A stretch of DNA of 64,000 bases from G963668345 sp965226215 (GCA_965226215.1 CBDDCH010000002.1:4278001-4342000), one strand, 5' to 3'; positions 51,700 to 61,651 are shown, counted from the stretch's first letter. The notes: generated from the letters alone by a model not told the origin. Program-made: numbers and translations.

Positions 51700-52591
51700 C
51701 TTTGGGAAAGGCGAGGAGCGATGGCTTGGCTTGGGGAACCGCGCTACGGCCTCATCTTCGACCTCATCGGACCTCTTTTCGTGCCGGGTATGGTGGCGTT
51801 CCTCACTGTCGCGGGGAAACACAAAAGAGAAACACGAGATGATTTGACAATGCTTTTCGGAGTCATCGTGGTCGCCCACCTGGTTGTACTCGGTTTGTTG
51901 GCCGAGTTCGGCATGAGCTTTCTCCACCGTCGGTACGCAATGCTGATCGTCATCCCGGCTGCGCTGCTAGGCGCTCAAGGAATCAGGAGACAGCGGCGCT
52001 TCGCCCTTTTTCCGCTGCTGTGCTGGGCGTTACTTACGGGCCTAGCTTTTGCAGCCTGTTTCGTTGCTACGGGCGCCTTTAGCAGGATGGAACACCAGGA
52101 TTGGCGACTAGCGGTCGCTCGCCTTGGCCAGGAGCTTGAAAGCGATCCTCAAGCACCCGTCCTGTACAGATCTGGATTCGTAGAGGAGGAAAGTGTAATG
52201 TGGGCTCCCCTTCCCGTCGTGTTGAAAGCACCTCTGCGCAGCCCGGGACGGGACGCGCCTCGCTGGAACTTAGTCCCATTGACTCATCGCTGGGACAATA
52301 TCCCTGCCCGCGAGGAATACTTCCAACGAGTCGTAGCGCCGGCCATCCGCGACGCTGACACGTTCTATCTGTTGACCCACAGCCTCGGGTATAACGAACT
52401 GACCGGAGACTACCCCGAGGGTGTCCAGACGTGGGTACAGCAAACCTTCCCCAACCGTTTCACAGCAGAGCCTTTGAAGGCCGGATCCGGCATACTTCTG
52501 CTCCGCTTCCAACGCAACTAGAGCCCCGGCCTATCTCCCACCCGCAACTCTTGCTCCTAGAAGGGTTTGCTATCGTGAAACTCAAGCTCAC

Positions 52592-54793
52592 TTGCGCACT
52601 TCGACTCCAACCGCGACTCCGCGAAGTCGCCGCGTCGTTACCCCCGTTTTTCTTTTGATAGCGTGCCTGGCCGGTCCGGCCAGTCTTCTGGCGCAAACGA
52701 ACTTCCTAGATGACCTCGTGTTCGAACAGCTCGTCACCGGGCTTCTGCGGCCGGTAGCCATCACGCACGCCGGCGACGGCTCGGACCGCCTGTTCATCAC
52801 GCTGCAAGACGGACAAATCGTTATCTACGACGGCGAGAAGGTGCTTGATCCGCCCTTTCTCGATATCACTTCGCGCGTGAGCTGCTGTGGCGAGCGGGGT
52901 CTGCTCAGTGTCGCCTTCCACCCGGACCTTGAGAACAACGGCTTCTTTTACGTTGACTACACCGACCGAAGTGAACATCCCGGCGACGTCATCATCTCGC
53001 GATTCACGGTTTCCGAGGATCCGAATATCGCCGATCCTGACTCAGAGAAGGTTATTCTTCGGGTGGACCAGCCCAACGACACGCACAACGGCGGCCAACT
53101 TCAGTTCGGGCCCAACGACGGATTCCTGTACATCGGCCTGGGTGACGGCGGAGATCACAGTCTGCCGGTCAACCCGGCTCGGGAAGTCTCTTCGCTCTTT
53201 GGAGCGATCTTGCGTGTCGATGTCGACCGGGGCGACCCCTACGCGATTCCCGGGACGAACCCCCTTTTCGGACAAGAAGGAGTGCGCCAAGAGATCTTGG
53301 TCTATGGGCTGCGAAACCCTTGGCGTTTCAGCTTCGACCGCTTGACCGGCGATTTGTTTATTGGGGACGTAGGCCAAGGCCGGAGGGAGGAAATTGACTT
53401 TCAGCCGGCAAACAGCCTGGGCCTCGAGAACTATGGATGGGACGTTTTGGAGGGGAGTCTTTGTTTCGACCCCGTGTTCAACTGCGATACGTTTGGTTTG
53501 GAGGCGCCAATCCTTGAATACTCCCACGACATCGGATGCGCGGTGGCGGCCGGCTACCGCTACCGGGGAGCGGCCATCCCGGAGCTTAACGGCGTCTTTC
53601 TTTACGGCGACTATTGCTCGGGCGTCTTGTTCGCGGCCTCGGACAACAACGGCCAGTGGACCGTCCTTGACACTCTTGAGACAGGTTTCTCGATAACCGC
53701 CTTCGGGGAAGACGAGCAAGGCGAGATCTACCTGACCGACTACCCCGGGCAAGCCATCTATCGGATCACGAATCAGCAGTCGGCGCCGGAGGTGACGTCT
53801 TTCCAGCCCCGACAAGCTGTGGCCGGAGGCGCCCAGTTTGATTTGCTGATCCTAGGATCGAACTTCGGAGCTGGAGTCGAAGCGCGTTGGAGGGGCGAAA
53901 CCCGGCCTTCAACGGTAATCGACACGAACCGATTGCGCGTTACCGTCTGGGAACAAGACCTCGCTGCCGAGGGAACCGCCGAGATCACCGTGGTGAACAG
54001 CCGACTTCAAGGGAGTGTTCCGGCGCGATTCGACTTCCCAATCAACCCGGCGCCGAATCTGTCGCCTCGGATCAATCCGGGCGGTGTTGTGAATGCCGCC
54101 ACCTTCGCTGCCACGCGCCTCGCTCCCGGAGTTATCGCCTCCGTGTTTGGCATTGACCTGGCAGTAGAGACCGAGGAGCTCATTGCCACACCGCTGCCGA
54201 CGACTCTAGGGGGAACAACACTATTCTTTGACGGCACGCTCAAGGTACCGCTTTATTACGCCTCTCCCAATCAGGTCAACATTCAGATCCCCTGGGAGTT
54301 GGCGGGTGAAGAACAGGCCGAACTCAGTGTCCGTATCGGCAGCGAGATTAGCCAGCCCGTTGTCGTCCCTCTAGCTCAATATAGCCCTGCCATATTCACC
54401 GTCCCGGATGTCAGACCGGGGCAGGGGGCGATCTTGATCGCAAACACGTCCGGAGCACTAGCCGCACCCCTCGGACTCTCTGCTAACTCCCGTCCGGTTC
54501 GGCGCGGTGAAATCCTGGAGATCTTCGCCGTGGGTCTGGGGCCAGTGACCTTTCCGCCGGCTAGTGGCAGCGCCGCGCCCCGTTTCCCCCATTCCGAAAC
54601 CATAACCGAACCGCGGGTGACCATCGGCGGCGTCCCGGCTCGTCTCTTGTTCACCGGCTTGGCGCCTACGTTGGTCGGTCTTTATCAGATCAACGCCCGC
54701 CTGCCGGATGAGGCGCCCAGCGGAGACGACGTGGTGGTCAAGATTATTGTCGAGGGCCTCGAGTCGAACCCGGTCACAATTGCCGTCGAGTAG
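52592..54793 (+). CDS. Exported sugar-dehydrogenase-like propeller with Solibacter C-terminal domain
   Basis: 733 aa, apparent start TTG 52592, followed by a signal peptide (VVTPVFLLIACLAGPASLLA). Residues about 40-400 form a glucose/sorbosone-dehydrogenase-type propeller: LLRPVAITHAGDGSDRLFIT, ERGLLSVAFHPDL with the His, NDTHNGGQLQFGPNDGFLYI, GLGDGG and VYGLRNPWRFSFD. An IPT/TIG-like domain follows (about 405-490). Residues about 500-733 are the TIGR03437 Solibacter C-terminal domain (NAATFAATRLAPGVIASVFG, YASPNQVNIQIPWEL, GRGEILEIFAVGLGPV-type end). It probably oxidises or binds sugars outside the cytoplasm. Confidence 0.88.
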   Translation: MRTSTPTATPRSRRVVTPVFLLIACLAGPASLLAQTNFLDDLVFEQLVTGLLRPVAITHAGDGSDRLFITLQDGQIVIYDGEKVLDPPFLDITSRVSCCGERGLLSVAFHPDLENNGFFYVDYTDRSEHPGDVIISRFTVSEDPNIADPDSEKVILRVDQPNDTHNGGQLQFGPNDGFLYIGLGDGGDHSLPVNPAREVSSLFGAILRVDVDRGDPYAIPGTNPLFGQEGVRQEILVYGLRNPWRFSFDRLTGDLFIGDVGQGRREEIDFQPANSLGLENYGWDVLEGSLCFDPVFNCDTFGLEAPILEYSHDIGCAVAAGYRYRGAAIPELNGVFLYGDYCSGVLFAASDNNGQWTVLDTLETGFSITAFGEDEQGEIYLTDYPGQAIYRITNQQSAPEVTSFQPRQAVAGGAQFDLLILGSNFGAGVEARWRGETRPSTVIDTNRLRVTVWEQDLAAEGTAEITVVNSRLQGSVPARFDFPINPAPNLSPRINPGGVVNAATFAATRLAPGVIASVFGIDLAVETEELIATPLPTTLGGTTLFFDGTLKVPLYYASPNQVNIQIPWELAGEEQAELSVRIGSEISQPVVVPLAQYSPAIFTVPDVRPGQGAILIANTSGALAAPLGLSANSRPVRRGEILEIFAVGLGPVTFPPASGSAAPRFPHSETITEPRVTIGGVPARLLFTGLAPTLVGLYQINARLPDEAPSGDDVVVKIIVEGLESNPVTIAVE

Positions 54794-54990
54794 GCGATCT
54801 GCCTTTCGGTACTCGGGTTCCGGGGTTCGCCCACTCAGTCGCCGCCCAGTGCTTCGCCGGAGTTCGACACCTTTCGGGCGCAAGTGACCTTAGCGGGAGT
54901 GGAGGCGGAGGGGTCGGCTAAAGGGGACGTCCCCGTACAAGAACTATAAGCTGCTCGAAACAGCGGTGGTGCGGTCTCGGGTGTCCGACC

Positions 54991-55332
54991 GTGAAAGAGC
55001 GGCAATCGCCGAAGTGCACGGTGTTTTTCCCCGGCAGTTCTCACCTTGGCATTGGTCTGGACTTCTATGAGCTGAAAGTCCAGGTGAAAGGGGCTTCCGG
55101 CGCCGAGGGGTCGCGGCTCATTCAATTAGAGCAGTTGAGTTTTCTGGTCGACCTTTCTGTCGAAGTCGCGCCGCCGAGCGAGAACCGACACCCCCAATAC
55201 GCATCAAAGGAGCTTTCGATACAGGCCAGCGTGAGCGTGCCGGAGGCCAAGACGGTCGTTGTAGGCAAAGCGGGAGCCGCCGGGGCAAACCGTGGAATAT
55301 TTCTCGTCCTGACGGCCAAGGTCGTGGACTAG
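54991..55332 (+). CDS. Hypothetical protein
   Basis: 113 aa from GTG. No signal peptide. Sequence alternates hydrophobic and polar residues, suggesting beta structure (LGIGLDFYELKVQVKGASG, FLVDLSVEVAPPS, ELSIQASVSVPEAKTVVVG, GIFLVLTAKVVD at the end). The short ending resembles the last strands of exported beta proteins but no family can be named. It could be the tail of a longer gene that has been lost. Confidence 0.45.
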   Translation: MKERQSPKCTVFFPGSSHLGIGLDFYELKVQVKGASGAEGSRLIQLEQLSFLVDLSVEVAPPSENRHPQYASKELSIQASVSVPEAKTVVVGKAGAAGANRGIFLVLTAKVVD

Positions 55333-55767
55333 CCTAAGTACAGTATTTCGCGAACACAGCTACATCAATCAGCTTGTCGAGGTATTGCGGCTCATCAGCT
55401 CGGGCGCCAAAGGATGCTCCGCTGAGCCGCAGTGAAATCAACAAGTTCAGCAGTACACCACAGGACAAGTTCCGGGAGAATCGCCTTGCAGTTCCCGTGC
55501 CCGGCCTCCTGTCCGCCGCACCACGCGCTTGCGGCATCTGCGGATAGAAATTACACTTGTAGGCAGTCGTGACCGGTTTTTGGCGGCGCTTCTCCAGTGC
55601 TGCCGAAGTAGTCCATTGCATAAGTTCGGTCACGTATATTTAGATTTAGAAGCCAGGTGGACGATCGGGAACTTCGGGCACAGCATGCTGTGCCCGCCTG
55701 CCCTCGCCCGAAACGTGAGTGTGTTTATGAAATGGAGTACTAAGCCGTTCATCGCCAGGTCACTGCT
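55333..55767. repeat. Intergenic with family C repeat
   Basis: The family C unit lies at 55676-55743: the GGGCACAGCATGCTGTGCCC core, a GCCTGCCCTCGCCCGAAACG spacer and TGAAATGGAGTACTAAG. Its reverse complement matches 38708-38785 over about 70 nt. The preceding 340 nt show nothing. Confidence 0.55.
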
Positions 55768-56182
55768 TTGAAGCTCTCGGTTTTCGACTTTTCCGCAAGT
55801 CTTTGGACCGTCGCTCTTCTCGTTGCGGCTCCCTCTGCGCCGGCAGCACAACAGGATCCCCCAAAAAAGACCGGCGTTGAGATCACCGAAATCGAGACGA
55901 GTTTTGACGAAGGTGGTATGAGCTTTGAAGGCTCAGTCACAGCCCACCGCAAGAAGCCGATACCCGGCTTGGTCATGCAGCTCGAATTCTTCGACTCCAC
56001 GGGGGCGCTGCTCAACATTACTTAAGCAAACCATCGAAGAAGACGTGGTCGAAAGAGGCGACGAAATCGACTTTTATCTGGTTTGCGACGAGGTTCCCCG
56101 AGCCGTGAGCTTTCGGGTGGTCATGTTCAGCGGCCGTGGCATGCGGTTAAGAACCTCACAAGCGGGACCTTATCCTCTCTGA
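55768..56182 (+). pseudogene. Exported hypothetical protein with a frameshift
   Basis: Start TTG 55768, signal peptide (LWTVALLVAAPSAPAA), then EITEIETSFDEGGMSFEGSV and PGLVMQLEFFDSTGALLNI. The frame stops at 56025, but the next frame reads LKQTIEEDVVERGDEIDFYL and VCDEVPRAVSFRVVMFSGRG to 56182. One extra base at about 56020 joins them into about 138 aa. A small beta-rich exported domain resembling the FxxG/LxxxxxVxpGd type of extracellular modules; family not identified. Confidence 0.6.
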
Positions 56183-56303
56183 CTGCGGGCCACTTCAGCG
56201 GACGTTGCCGACTCGCCCCGGTGAGCGACATCATGGGAGGTTATATGCGGTGGTCCCAGCCCTGGGTCGACACCCCATCCACGCCGGCTGGTAGCCGGCA
56301 CTG

Positions 56304-57464
56304 ATGACCGACAGCTCCACTCCCCGCTTCGAGATCGTAGCCCAGTGTCCTCACACCCGCGCCCGCACCGGACGCCTCCACACCGCCCACGGGGTGATCG
56401 AGACGCCTGTCTTCATGCCGGTGGGGACTCAGGCAAGCGTCAAAGGCCTGACCGGCCGCATGCTCGAGGACGAGCTTGGGACCCAGATCATCCTCGCCAA
56501 CACCTATCACCTCTATCTGCGACCCGGGCACCAGACGATCGCAAACCTCGGTGGGCTGCATCGCTTCATGAGCTGGCCCGGCGCGATCCTCACCGACTCC
56601 GGGGGATTCCAGGTGTTCAGCCTCAGCTCGCTACGCAAAATCACCGACCAGGGCGTGATCTTCCGTTCTCACCTGGATGGATCCGAGCATAAGCTGACCC
56701 CGGAATTGGCGGTCGATATCCAGTGTGCGCTCGGAAGCGACATCATGATGGTGCTTGACGAGTGCACCGACTATCCTGTCAGCCACGAGTACGCCCGGGC
56801 GTCCATGGAGCGCACGATCGAATGGGCCGGTCGGGGTATGAGCCATTGGGAAAAGCTACGCAACCGAGCAGAAGCCCCATCCACGAGCGTCGAGCCGATG
56901 CTTTTCCCTATCGTTCAGGGGTCGATGTTCGCCGACCTGCGCCAGGAGTGTGCGCGACGGCTTTCCGAACTCGACGCTCCCGGCTACGGCGTGGGAGGAT
57001 TGTCCGTCGGCGAGCCGCGCGCACTGAGCTTCGAAATGATGGAAGCCGTGGAAGGCATCCTCCCGCGTGACCGGCCACGTTATCTGATGGGCGTCGGAAT
57101 GCTCGAAGAACTTGGAGTGTACGCAGCCGCGGGAGTCGACATGATGGATTGTGTCCTCCCCACCCGCAACGCCCGCAACGGCTATTTATTCACTTTCACG
57201 GGGCCGCTGATCATCAAACACAGCGCCTGGGCCTCCGATCCCCGACCGATTGATGAGAACTGCTCCTGCTACACCTGTTCTCACTACTCGAGAGCCTATC
57301 TGCGCCACTTGTTCCTTGCCGGCGAGATTCTTTACTCCACTCTAGCGACCCTTCACAACCTCTATATCTACCTTGACAGCATGAGGGAGATCCGGCAAGC
57401 TATTGGGATTGGTGAGCTCCCCAGTTATCTAGCCCGTGTTCGCTCCGCCCAGGGGAGTGGGTGA
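56304..57464 (+). CDS. tgt: tRNA-guanine transglycosylase (queuine tRNA-ribosyltransferase)
   Basis: 386 aa. MPVGTQASVKGLTGRML, ILTDSGGFQVFSLS (catalytic Asp), GGLSVGEPRA, VDMMDCVLPTRNARNG (nucleophile Asp) and the zinc site CSCYTCSHYSRAYLRHL are all present. Exchanges guanine-34 for preQ1 in tRNAs with GUN anticodons. It is the first gene of the tgt-yajC-secD-secF cluster, an order conserved in many bacteria. Confidence 0.97.
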   Translation: MTDSSTPRFEIVAQCPHTRARTGRLHTAHGVIETPVFMPVGTQASVKGLTGRMLEDELGTQIILANTYHLYLRPGHQTIANLGGLHRFMSWPGAILTDSGGFQVFSLSSLRKITDQGVIFRSHLDGSEHKLTPELAVDIQCALGSDIMMVLDECTDYPVSHEYARASMERTIEWAGRGMSHWEKLRNRAEAPSTSVEPMLFPIVQGSMFADLRQECARRLSELDAPGYGVGGLSVGEPRALSFEMMEAVEGILPRDRPRYLMGVGMLEELGVYAAAGVDMMDCVLPTRNARNGYLFTFTGPLIIKHSAWASDPRPIDENCSCYTCSHYSRAYLRHLFLAGEILYSTLATLHNLYIYLDSMREIRQAIGIGELPSYLARVRSAQGSG

Positions 57465-57569
57465 ACATCAGACTCCCGGGTAGGTTCAAGGACTCCCGAT
57501 TCTGAATGCAAACGCCGCGCGACCGATCGGCCTCTGCTGGGCGTCATGACGTGATCGTGTAAAGAGCCA

Positions 57570-57932
57570 ATGCTCCCTGACTTGACTCACCTGGCCGGGA
57601 TTCCGCCCACGAGCGGAATCGGCTTGGCGATGCTGCAACAGCAGTCTTCGAGCCCGCTGCAAAACCCCCTGGTCCCCATCATCATGATGGTGGTCATCTT
57701 CTATTTGGTGCTGTTCCTGCCCATGAGGAGAAAACAGCGCAAGATGGAAGCTATGCTTAAGGATCTGCAAAACGGTGACCGGGTGATGACCGGCGCCGGA
57801 CTCGTTGGTACGCTCGTGGCTATCGGCGATGATAATACCGTGACCCTGCGAATCAAACCAGACAACGTAAAGCTGCAGTTCGCCCGTAGCGCTGTCACCG
57901 CGCTCGTCGACGAAAAGGACGAAACTAAGTAG
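57570..57932 (+). CDS. yajC: Preprotein translocase subunit YajC
   Basis: 120 aa. One membrane span (VPIIMMVVIFYLVLFLPMRR) with the YajC tail RRKQRKMEAMLKDLQNGDRV, MTGAGLVGTLVAI, then VTLRIKPDNVKLQFARSAV. Part of the SecDF-YajC complex that aids protein export. The about 100-nt gap before it may hold its own promoter. Confidence 0.94.
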   Translation: MLPDLTHLAGIPPTSGIGLAMLQQQSSSPLQNPLVPIIMMVVIFYLVLFLPMRRKQRKMEAMLKDLQNGDRVMTGAGLVGTLVAIGDDNTVTLRIKPDNVKLQFARSAVTALVDEKDETK

Positions 57933-57963
57933 CCTCTTTTCCAACTTTGCCCCGTAAATCCCT

Positions 57964-59589
57964 ATGACCCGCAAGCTCTGGCAGAAATTCTTCTTGGCGC
58001 TCGCTGTCACCCTCGTCTGCATTTATGGGGTGATTGGGCTGCCAGGCTCGATGGAAGAGCTGCGAGCGAACTTGCGCGAGCGCATCAAGCTCGGGCTGGA
58101 CTTGAAGGGCGGATCGCACTTGATTCTTCAGGTCCAGATTCAGGACGCTACTCGGTCTGAAGCCGACCAGACGATAGGCCGCCTGCGGGCGGATCTCAGC
58201 GCCCAGGGGATCGCCTACACCTCGATGGAGCGCAACGACCCCCAAGACGTTGAGGAAGCGGATTCGATCCAGATCACCGTCTCGGGAGTTCCCATTGACC
58301 GCACCAGTGATTTTCGATCGACGATCGAGGATACATTCCCCAACTGGCTTCTATCCCCCGTAGATTCAGCCACCTGGAGGTTGCGCATGCGGCCGTCGGC
58401 ATTGGCCGCCCTCAAGGGCAATACCGTCACCCAGTCGATCGCCACGATTGAAAACCGGGTCAACGGGCTGGGCCTGACCGAGCCCGTGATTCAGCAGCAC
58501 GGGCGGGCCGACGCGGAATACGAGATCCTGGTTCAACTGCCGGGGGTTAGCGACCCCCAGCGGGTGATGGAAATCCTTCAGATGACCGCGCTGCTTGAGA
58601 TTCAGGAGGTTATCGATGGCCCTTTCCTTTCCCGCCAAGGCGCGCTAACCTCGCGGGGCGGCATTCTGCCCCAAAACAGCGAAATCTTGAATTACAGCGA
58701 CCGCCGTTCGGGCGAGTTGGTCAACGAATGGTACCTCCTCAACCGCACCGCGGTCGTCAGCGGCCGTGACCTGCGAAACGCCCAGCCGCGAAGAGACTCA
58801 CAGACAAACCAATGGGAAACGTCGTTCAGCCTGTCTCGCGAGGCCGGACGCCGCTTCGGTGACTTCACCCAGGCCCACATCGGGGACTCTCTGGCCGTCG
58901 TGCTTGACAATCGGATCAAGAACGTCGCCTCCATCGAAAGTCGCATTGACACGGAGGGCCGCATAACAGGAATGGGCGGTCAGCAGGAGACGAGCGACCT
59001 GGCCCTTGTTCTGAGGGCCGGTTCGCTGCCGGCTTCCATCGAATTCCTGGAGCAGCGTACCGTGGGCGCTTCGCTGGGAGCTGACTCGATTCGACAGGGC
59101 GTCAACAGCGCCTTACTGGGCGTGCTGCTGATCATGCTCTTAATGCTCGTGTACTACAAGTGGGCCGGCGTGAATGCGATCGTTGCGCTGACCCTCAACC
59201 TTATCATCCTGATGGGCGTTTTGAGCTACTTCGGGTTTACGCTGACCCTGCCTGGCATTGCAGGCGTTATCCTGACCATAGGAATGGCGGTGGACGCCAA
59301 CGTCCTTATTTTTGAACGAATTAGGGAAGAGCTGCGGACCGGCAAGGGGGTCATCGCATCTCTGAATGCGGGCTTCGGGAAGGCATTTATCACCATTATC
59401 GATACCAATGTGACGACGATCATCGCGGCGGCCTTCTTGTTCGCCTTCGGGCGGGGGCCGGTGCGCGGATTCGCCGTTACGCTGGCGACTGGGCTGTTGG
59501 CCAACCTATTTACATCTATCTTTGTGTCCCGGCTGATCTTCGACGTGGGCTTGGTCCGCAAGCAGCAAGTTAAGGAGTTGAGTATCTAG
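57964..59589 (+). CDS. secD: Protein translocase subunit SecD
   Basis: 541 aa. N-terminal span, GLDLKGGSHLIL (44-55), large periplasmic P1 region, then a five-span RND-like core: GASLGADSIRQGVNSALLG, VLSYFGFTLTLPGIAGVILT, IGMAVDANVLIFERIREEL and GFGKAFITIIDTNVTTIIAA. Uses the proton gradient to pull substrates through the translocon. It begins 31 nt after yajC. Confidence 0.96.
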   Translation: MTRKLWQKFFLALAVTLVCIYGVIGLPGSMEELRANLRERIKLGLDLKGGSHLILQVQIQDATRSEADQTIGRLRADLSAQGIAYTSMERNDPQDVEEADSIQITVSGVPIDRTSDFRSTIEDTFPNWLLSPVDSATWRLRMRPSALAALKGNTVTQSIATIENRVNGLGLTEPVIQQHGRADAEYEILVQLPGVSDPQRVMEILQMTALLEIQEVIDGPFLSRQGALTSRGGILPQNSEILNYSDRRSGELVNEWYLLNRTAVVSGRDLRNAQPRRDSQTNQWETSFSLSREAGRRFGDFTQAHIGDSLAVVLDNRIKNVASIESRIDTEGRITGMGGQQETSDLALVLRAGSLPASIEFLEQRTVGASLGADSIRQGVNSALLGVLLIMLLMLVYYKWAGVNAIVALTLNLIILMGVLSYFGFTLTLPGIAGVILTIGMAVDANVLIFERIREELRTGKGVIASLNAGFGKAFITIIDTNVTTIIAAAFLFAFGRGPVRGFAVTLATGLLANLFTSIFVSRLIFDVGLVRKQQVKELSI

Positions 59590-59667
59590 GGCTGCTGCTC
59601 AGGTTCGGCCCGGGGAACTTTTGGGGAGCCGCCGGTGTCTACGACATCGACGGCCTATATATAGGCC

Positions 59668-60837
59668 ATGGAGCTGTTCAAGTCTTTGGACATAGATTTT
59701 GTCGGTCGACGGAAATACTTTATCGGCCTGTCGCTGCTGTTGGTGATCGCCGCCGCGGCAAGCATTGTCCTGAAGGGCGGGCTGAAACTCGGTATCGATT
59801 TCAAGGGCGGCACTCTCGTGTACGTGAAGTTTAAAGACGCCCCCGAGGTGAGCCGGATTCGGGAAACGTTGACCAGCAAGGGACTAACGGTGGCGACTCT
59901 GCAGCCGTTTACCGACCGAGCCGACAGCCATGAGCTGAAGATCGACCTCGATCTGGCCGAGGACGCGGCTCTAACTTCGGGGCGCTCGCAAGTCGTTGAA
60001 ACGCTGAGGGGAATTTATCCCGGCGAGGGCGACAAGCTCGATTTCAACAACAGCTCCGCGGAAGCGCTCGCCGACCGCCTAAAAGGTAACTTGACACTGT
60101 CCGCGGTCGAACACGCGGAGATTGAATCGGCAGCGAGCGCTTTGATCGCGTTTCGGGACGAATCTCCGCGGTCGGGGCTGGTGAAAGATTTTTCTCAGTT
60201 GACTTCCGTTGAGGGGGTGAATCCTGATATTATATCAGCGCTCCACCAGGAGGCCTACCTTGGGTCGTTCGCGATCCGGGGTGTAGAGGCCGTTGGACCG
60301 AAGATCGGGAAAGACCTTCAACGCCAAGCTCGCAACGCCACTCTGTGGGCGTTGGGCGGGATGCTCGTTTACATCGCCCTACGCTTTGAATGGATTTACG
60401 GCGTTGCGGCAGTCGTGGCGGTCTTCCACGACGTGTTCATTACGTTGGGGTTCTTCTCCTTGTTCGACAAGGAGATCGAGTTACCGGTGATTGCCGCGTT
60501 GCTGACGCTGGTTGGCTATTCGATGAACGACTCAATCGTCATTTTTGATCGGGTTCGGGAGAATTTAAAGCTGACCCGCAGGCAGCCGCTGGAAGTTCTA
60601 GTCAATCGCAGTGTGAACCAGACGTTGGCGCGCACCCTGTTGACCTCGGGGCTTACACTGATCGCCGTGCTGTGTCTATTTTGGTTTGGCGGCGAGGTTC
60701 TGAGAGGGTTCTCGTTCGCGCTGGTTGTCGGGGTGATCGTGGGAACTTACTCCTCGATCTTCGTCGCCAGCCCGATCTTGTTGTGGTGGCAAGGTGTTGT
60801 GTCAGCCCGCGCCGGTGGGAGAGGGCGTTCGCGGTAA
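59668..60837 (+). CDS. secF: Protein translocase subunit SecF
   Basis: 389 aa. FKSLDIDFVGRRKYFIGLSL, GIDFKGGTLVYVKF (42-55), then AVGPKIGKDLQRQA and the core ALRFEWIYGVAAVVAVFHDV, LTLVGYSMNDSIVIFDRVRE and TSGLTLIAVLCLFWFGGEVL. The periplasmic insert (about 100-190) is longer than in E. coli and contains a Ser/Ala-rich helical part. Partner of SecD, 78 nt apart. Confidence 0.96.
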   Translation: MELFKSLDIDFVGRRKYFIGLSLLLVIAAAASIVLKGGLKLGIDFKGGTLVYVKFKDAPEVSRIRETLTSKGLTVATLQPFTDRADSHELKIDLDLAEDAALTSGRSQVVETLRGIYPGEGDKLDFNNSSAEALADRLKGNLTLSAVEHAEIESAASALIAFRDESPRSGLVKDFSQLTSVEGVNPDIISALHQEAYLGSFAIRGVEAVGPKIGKDLQRQARNATLWALGGMLVYIALRFEWIYGVAAVVAVFHDVFITLGFFSLFDKEIELPVIAALLTLVGYSMNDSIVIFDRVRENLKLTRRQPLEVLVNRSVNQTLARTLLTSGLTLIAVLCLFWFGGEVLRGFSFALVVGVIVGTYSSIFVASPILLWWQGVVSARAGGRGRSR

Positions 60838-60910
60838 GGGAGAACAGAAGCACACAAGAGAAACAAGAACTTGCTAGCATCTAGGATTGTGACGGAAGGG
60901 AGGTCACACG

Positions 60911-61651
60911 ATGTTCGAACAAAGCCTAATAGAACTTCACATCAAAAAAGGACGTAGCGTGTGGGCCATGGTGCTGTCCAGCGCGGTGCAGGGCCTAGTT
61001 CTAGGGGTATTTATTCTTATTCCACTGCTCAACTACTACGAACTGCCGGCGGCAGAGTTGATGACGTTCCTGGTGGCCCCGCCACCTCCGCCACCTCCGC
61101 CACCTCCGCCGGAAATGGCGCCGCAGAAAATCGCCCCCGAGAAGTTTGACCCCTTAGCCGCCCCGAAAGAGATCCCCGACGAGGTGGCGATCATCGAGGA
61201 AGCGATCCCCGCACCCGCTCAAACCATCGCCGGCGTGGTGGGCGGCGTCATTGGAGGCACGCCGGGAGGGCAAATCGGCGGCGTCATTGGAGGCATTATC
61301 TCGAACGCTCCGATGATAGCGCCGCCACCACCGCCCAAGAAAAAGCCACCCCCTGCGCCCAAGCGGATTCGCGTGGGCGGAGCGGTGCAGAGGGCCAACC
61401 TAATCAGGCAAGTGAAGCCGACCTACCCGGCACTGGCCCGCCAAGCCCGTATTCAGGGCACAGTAAGGCTTACCGCCATCATCGCGAAAAACGGATTCAT
61501 CGAGGAACTGCAGGTCCTTGGCGGCCATCCGCTGCTGGTTCCTTCGGCGTTACAGGCCGTCAAACAGTGGCGCTACAAGCCCACTCTGCTGAACGGTCAG
61601 CCGGTGGAGGTCGTCACCCAGATCGATGTTAACTTCACCCTTAGTGGGTGA
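60911..61651 (+). CDS. TonB-like energy transducer
   Basis: 246 aa, GGGAGGTCACACG before the ATG. One N-terminal span (VLSSAVQGLVLGVFILIPLL), a proline-rich segment (PPPPPPPPPPP around 56-67), a Gly/Ile-rich stretch (GVVGGVIGGTPGGQIGG) and a C-terminal TonB domain: QVKPTYPALARQARIQGTVR, LGGHPLLVPSALQAVKQWRY. Transduces proton motive force from ExbBD to outer-membrane receptors. Start of an operon with exbB, two exbD and a TPR gene. Confidence 0.93.
   Translation: MFEQSLIELHIKKGRSVWAMVLSSAVQGLVLGVFILIPLLNYYELPAAELMTFLVAPPPPPPPPPPPEMAPQKIAPEKFDPLAAPKEIPDEVAIIEEAIPAPAQTIAGVVGGVIGGTPGGQIGGVIGGIISNAPMIAPPPPPKKKPPPAPKRIRVGGAVQRANLIRQVKPTYPALARQARIQGTVRLTAIIAKNGFIEELQVLGGHPLLVPSALQAVKQWRYKPTLLNGQPVEVVTQIDVNFTLSG

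Larger units (their letters stand above)
49664..52521 (+). pseudogene. GT-C family membrane glycosyltransferase, split by ISL3
   Basis: Left part 49664-50400 and right part 51708-52521 join, after removal of the IS and one copy of its 8-bp target repeat, into one frame of 1,551 nt (516 aa) without any other lesion. SLWLDEFGTLWVVEAN near residue 50 is the acidic luminal motif of GT39/GT83-like enzymes, followed by TPFYYTCVWLAVQLFGESE and ARPYSLAVLF. About 10 spans, then a soluble tail. It would transfer a sugar from a polyprenyl-phosphate donor. As it stands only a truncated product ending at GF is made. Confidence 0.9.

Noticed and set aside
50791..52521. A 576-codon frame that would fuse part of the ISL3 element to the glycosyltransferase C-terminus
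   Set aside because: The first half reads the transposase in a wrong frame. Removing the IS and one target repeat gives a continuous native gene instead.
57486..58022. Minus-strand frame across yajC and the start of secD
   Set aside because: Shadow of the well-supported genes on the plus strand.
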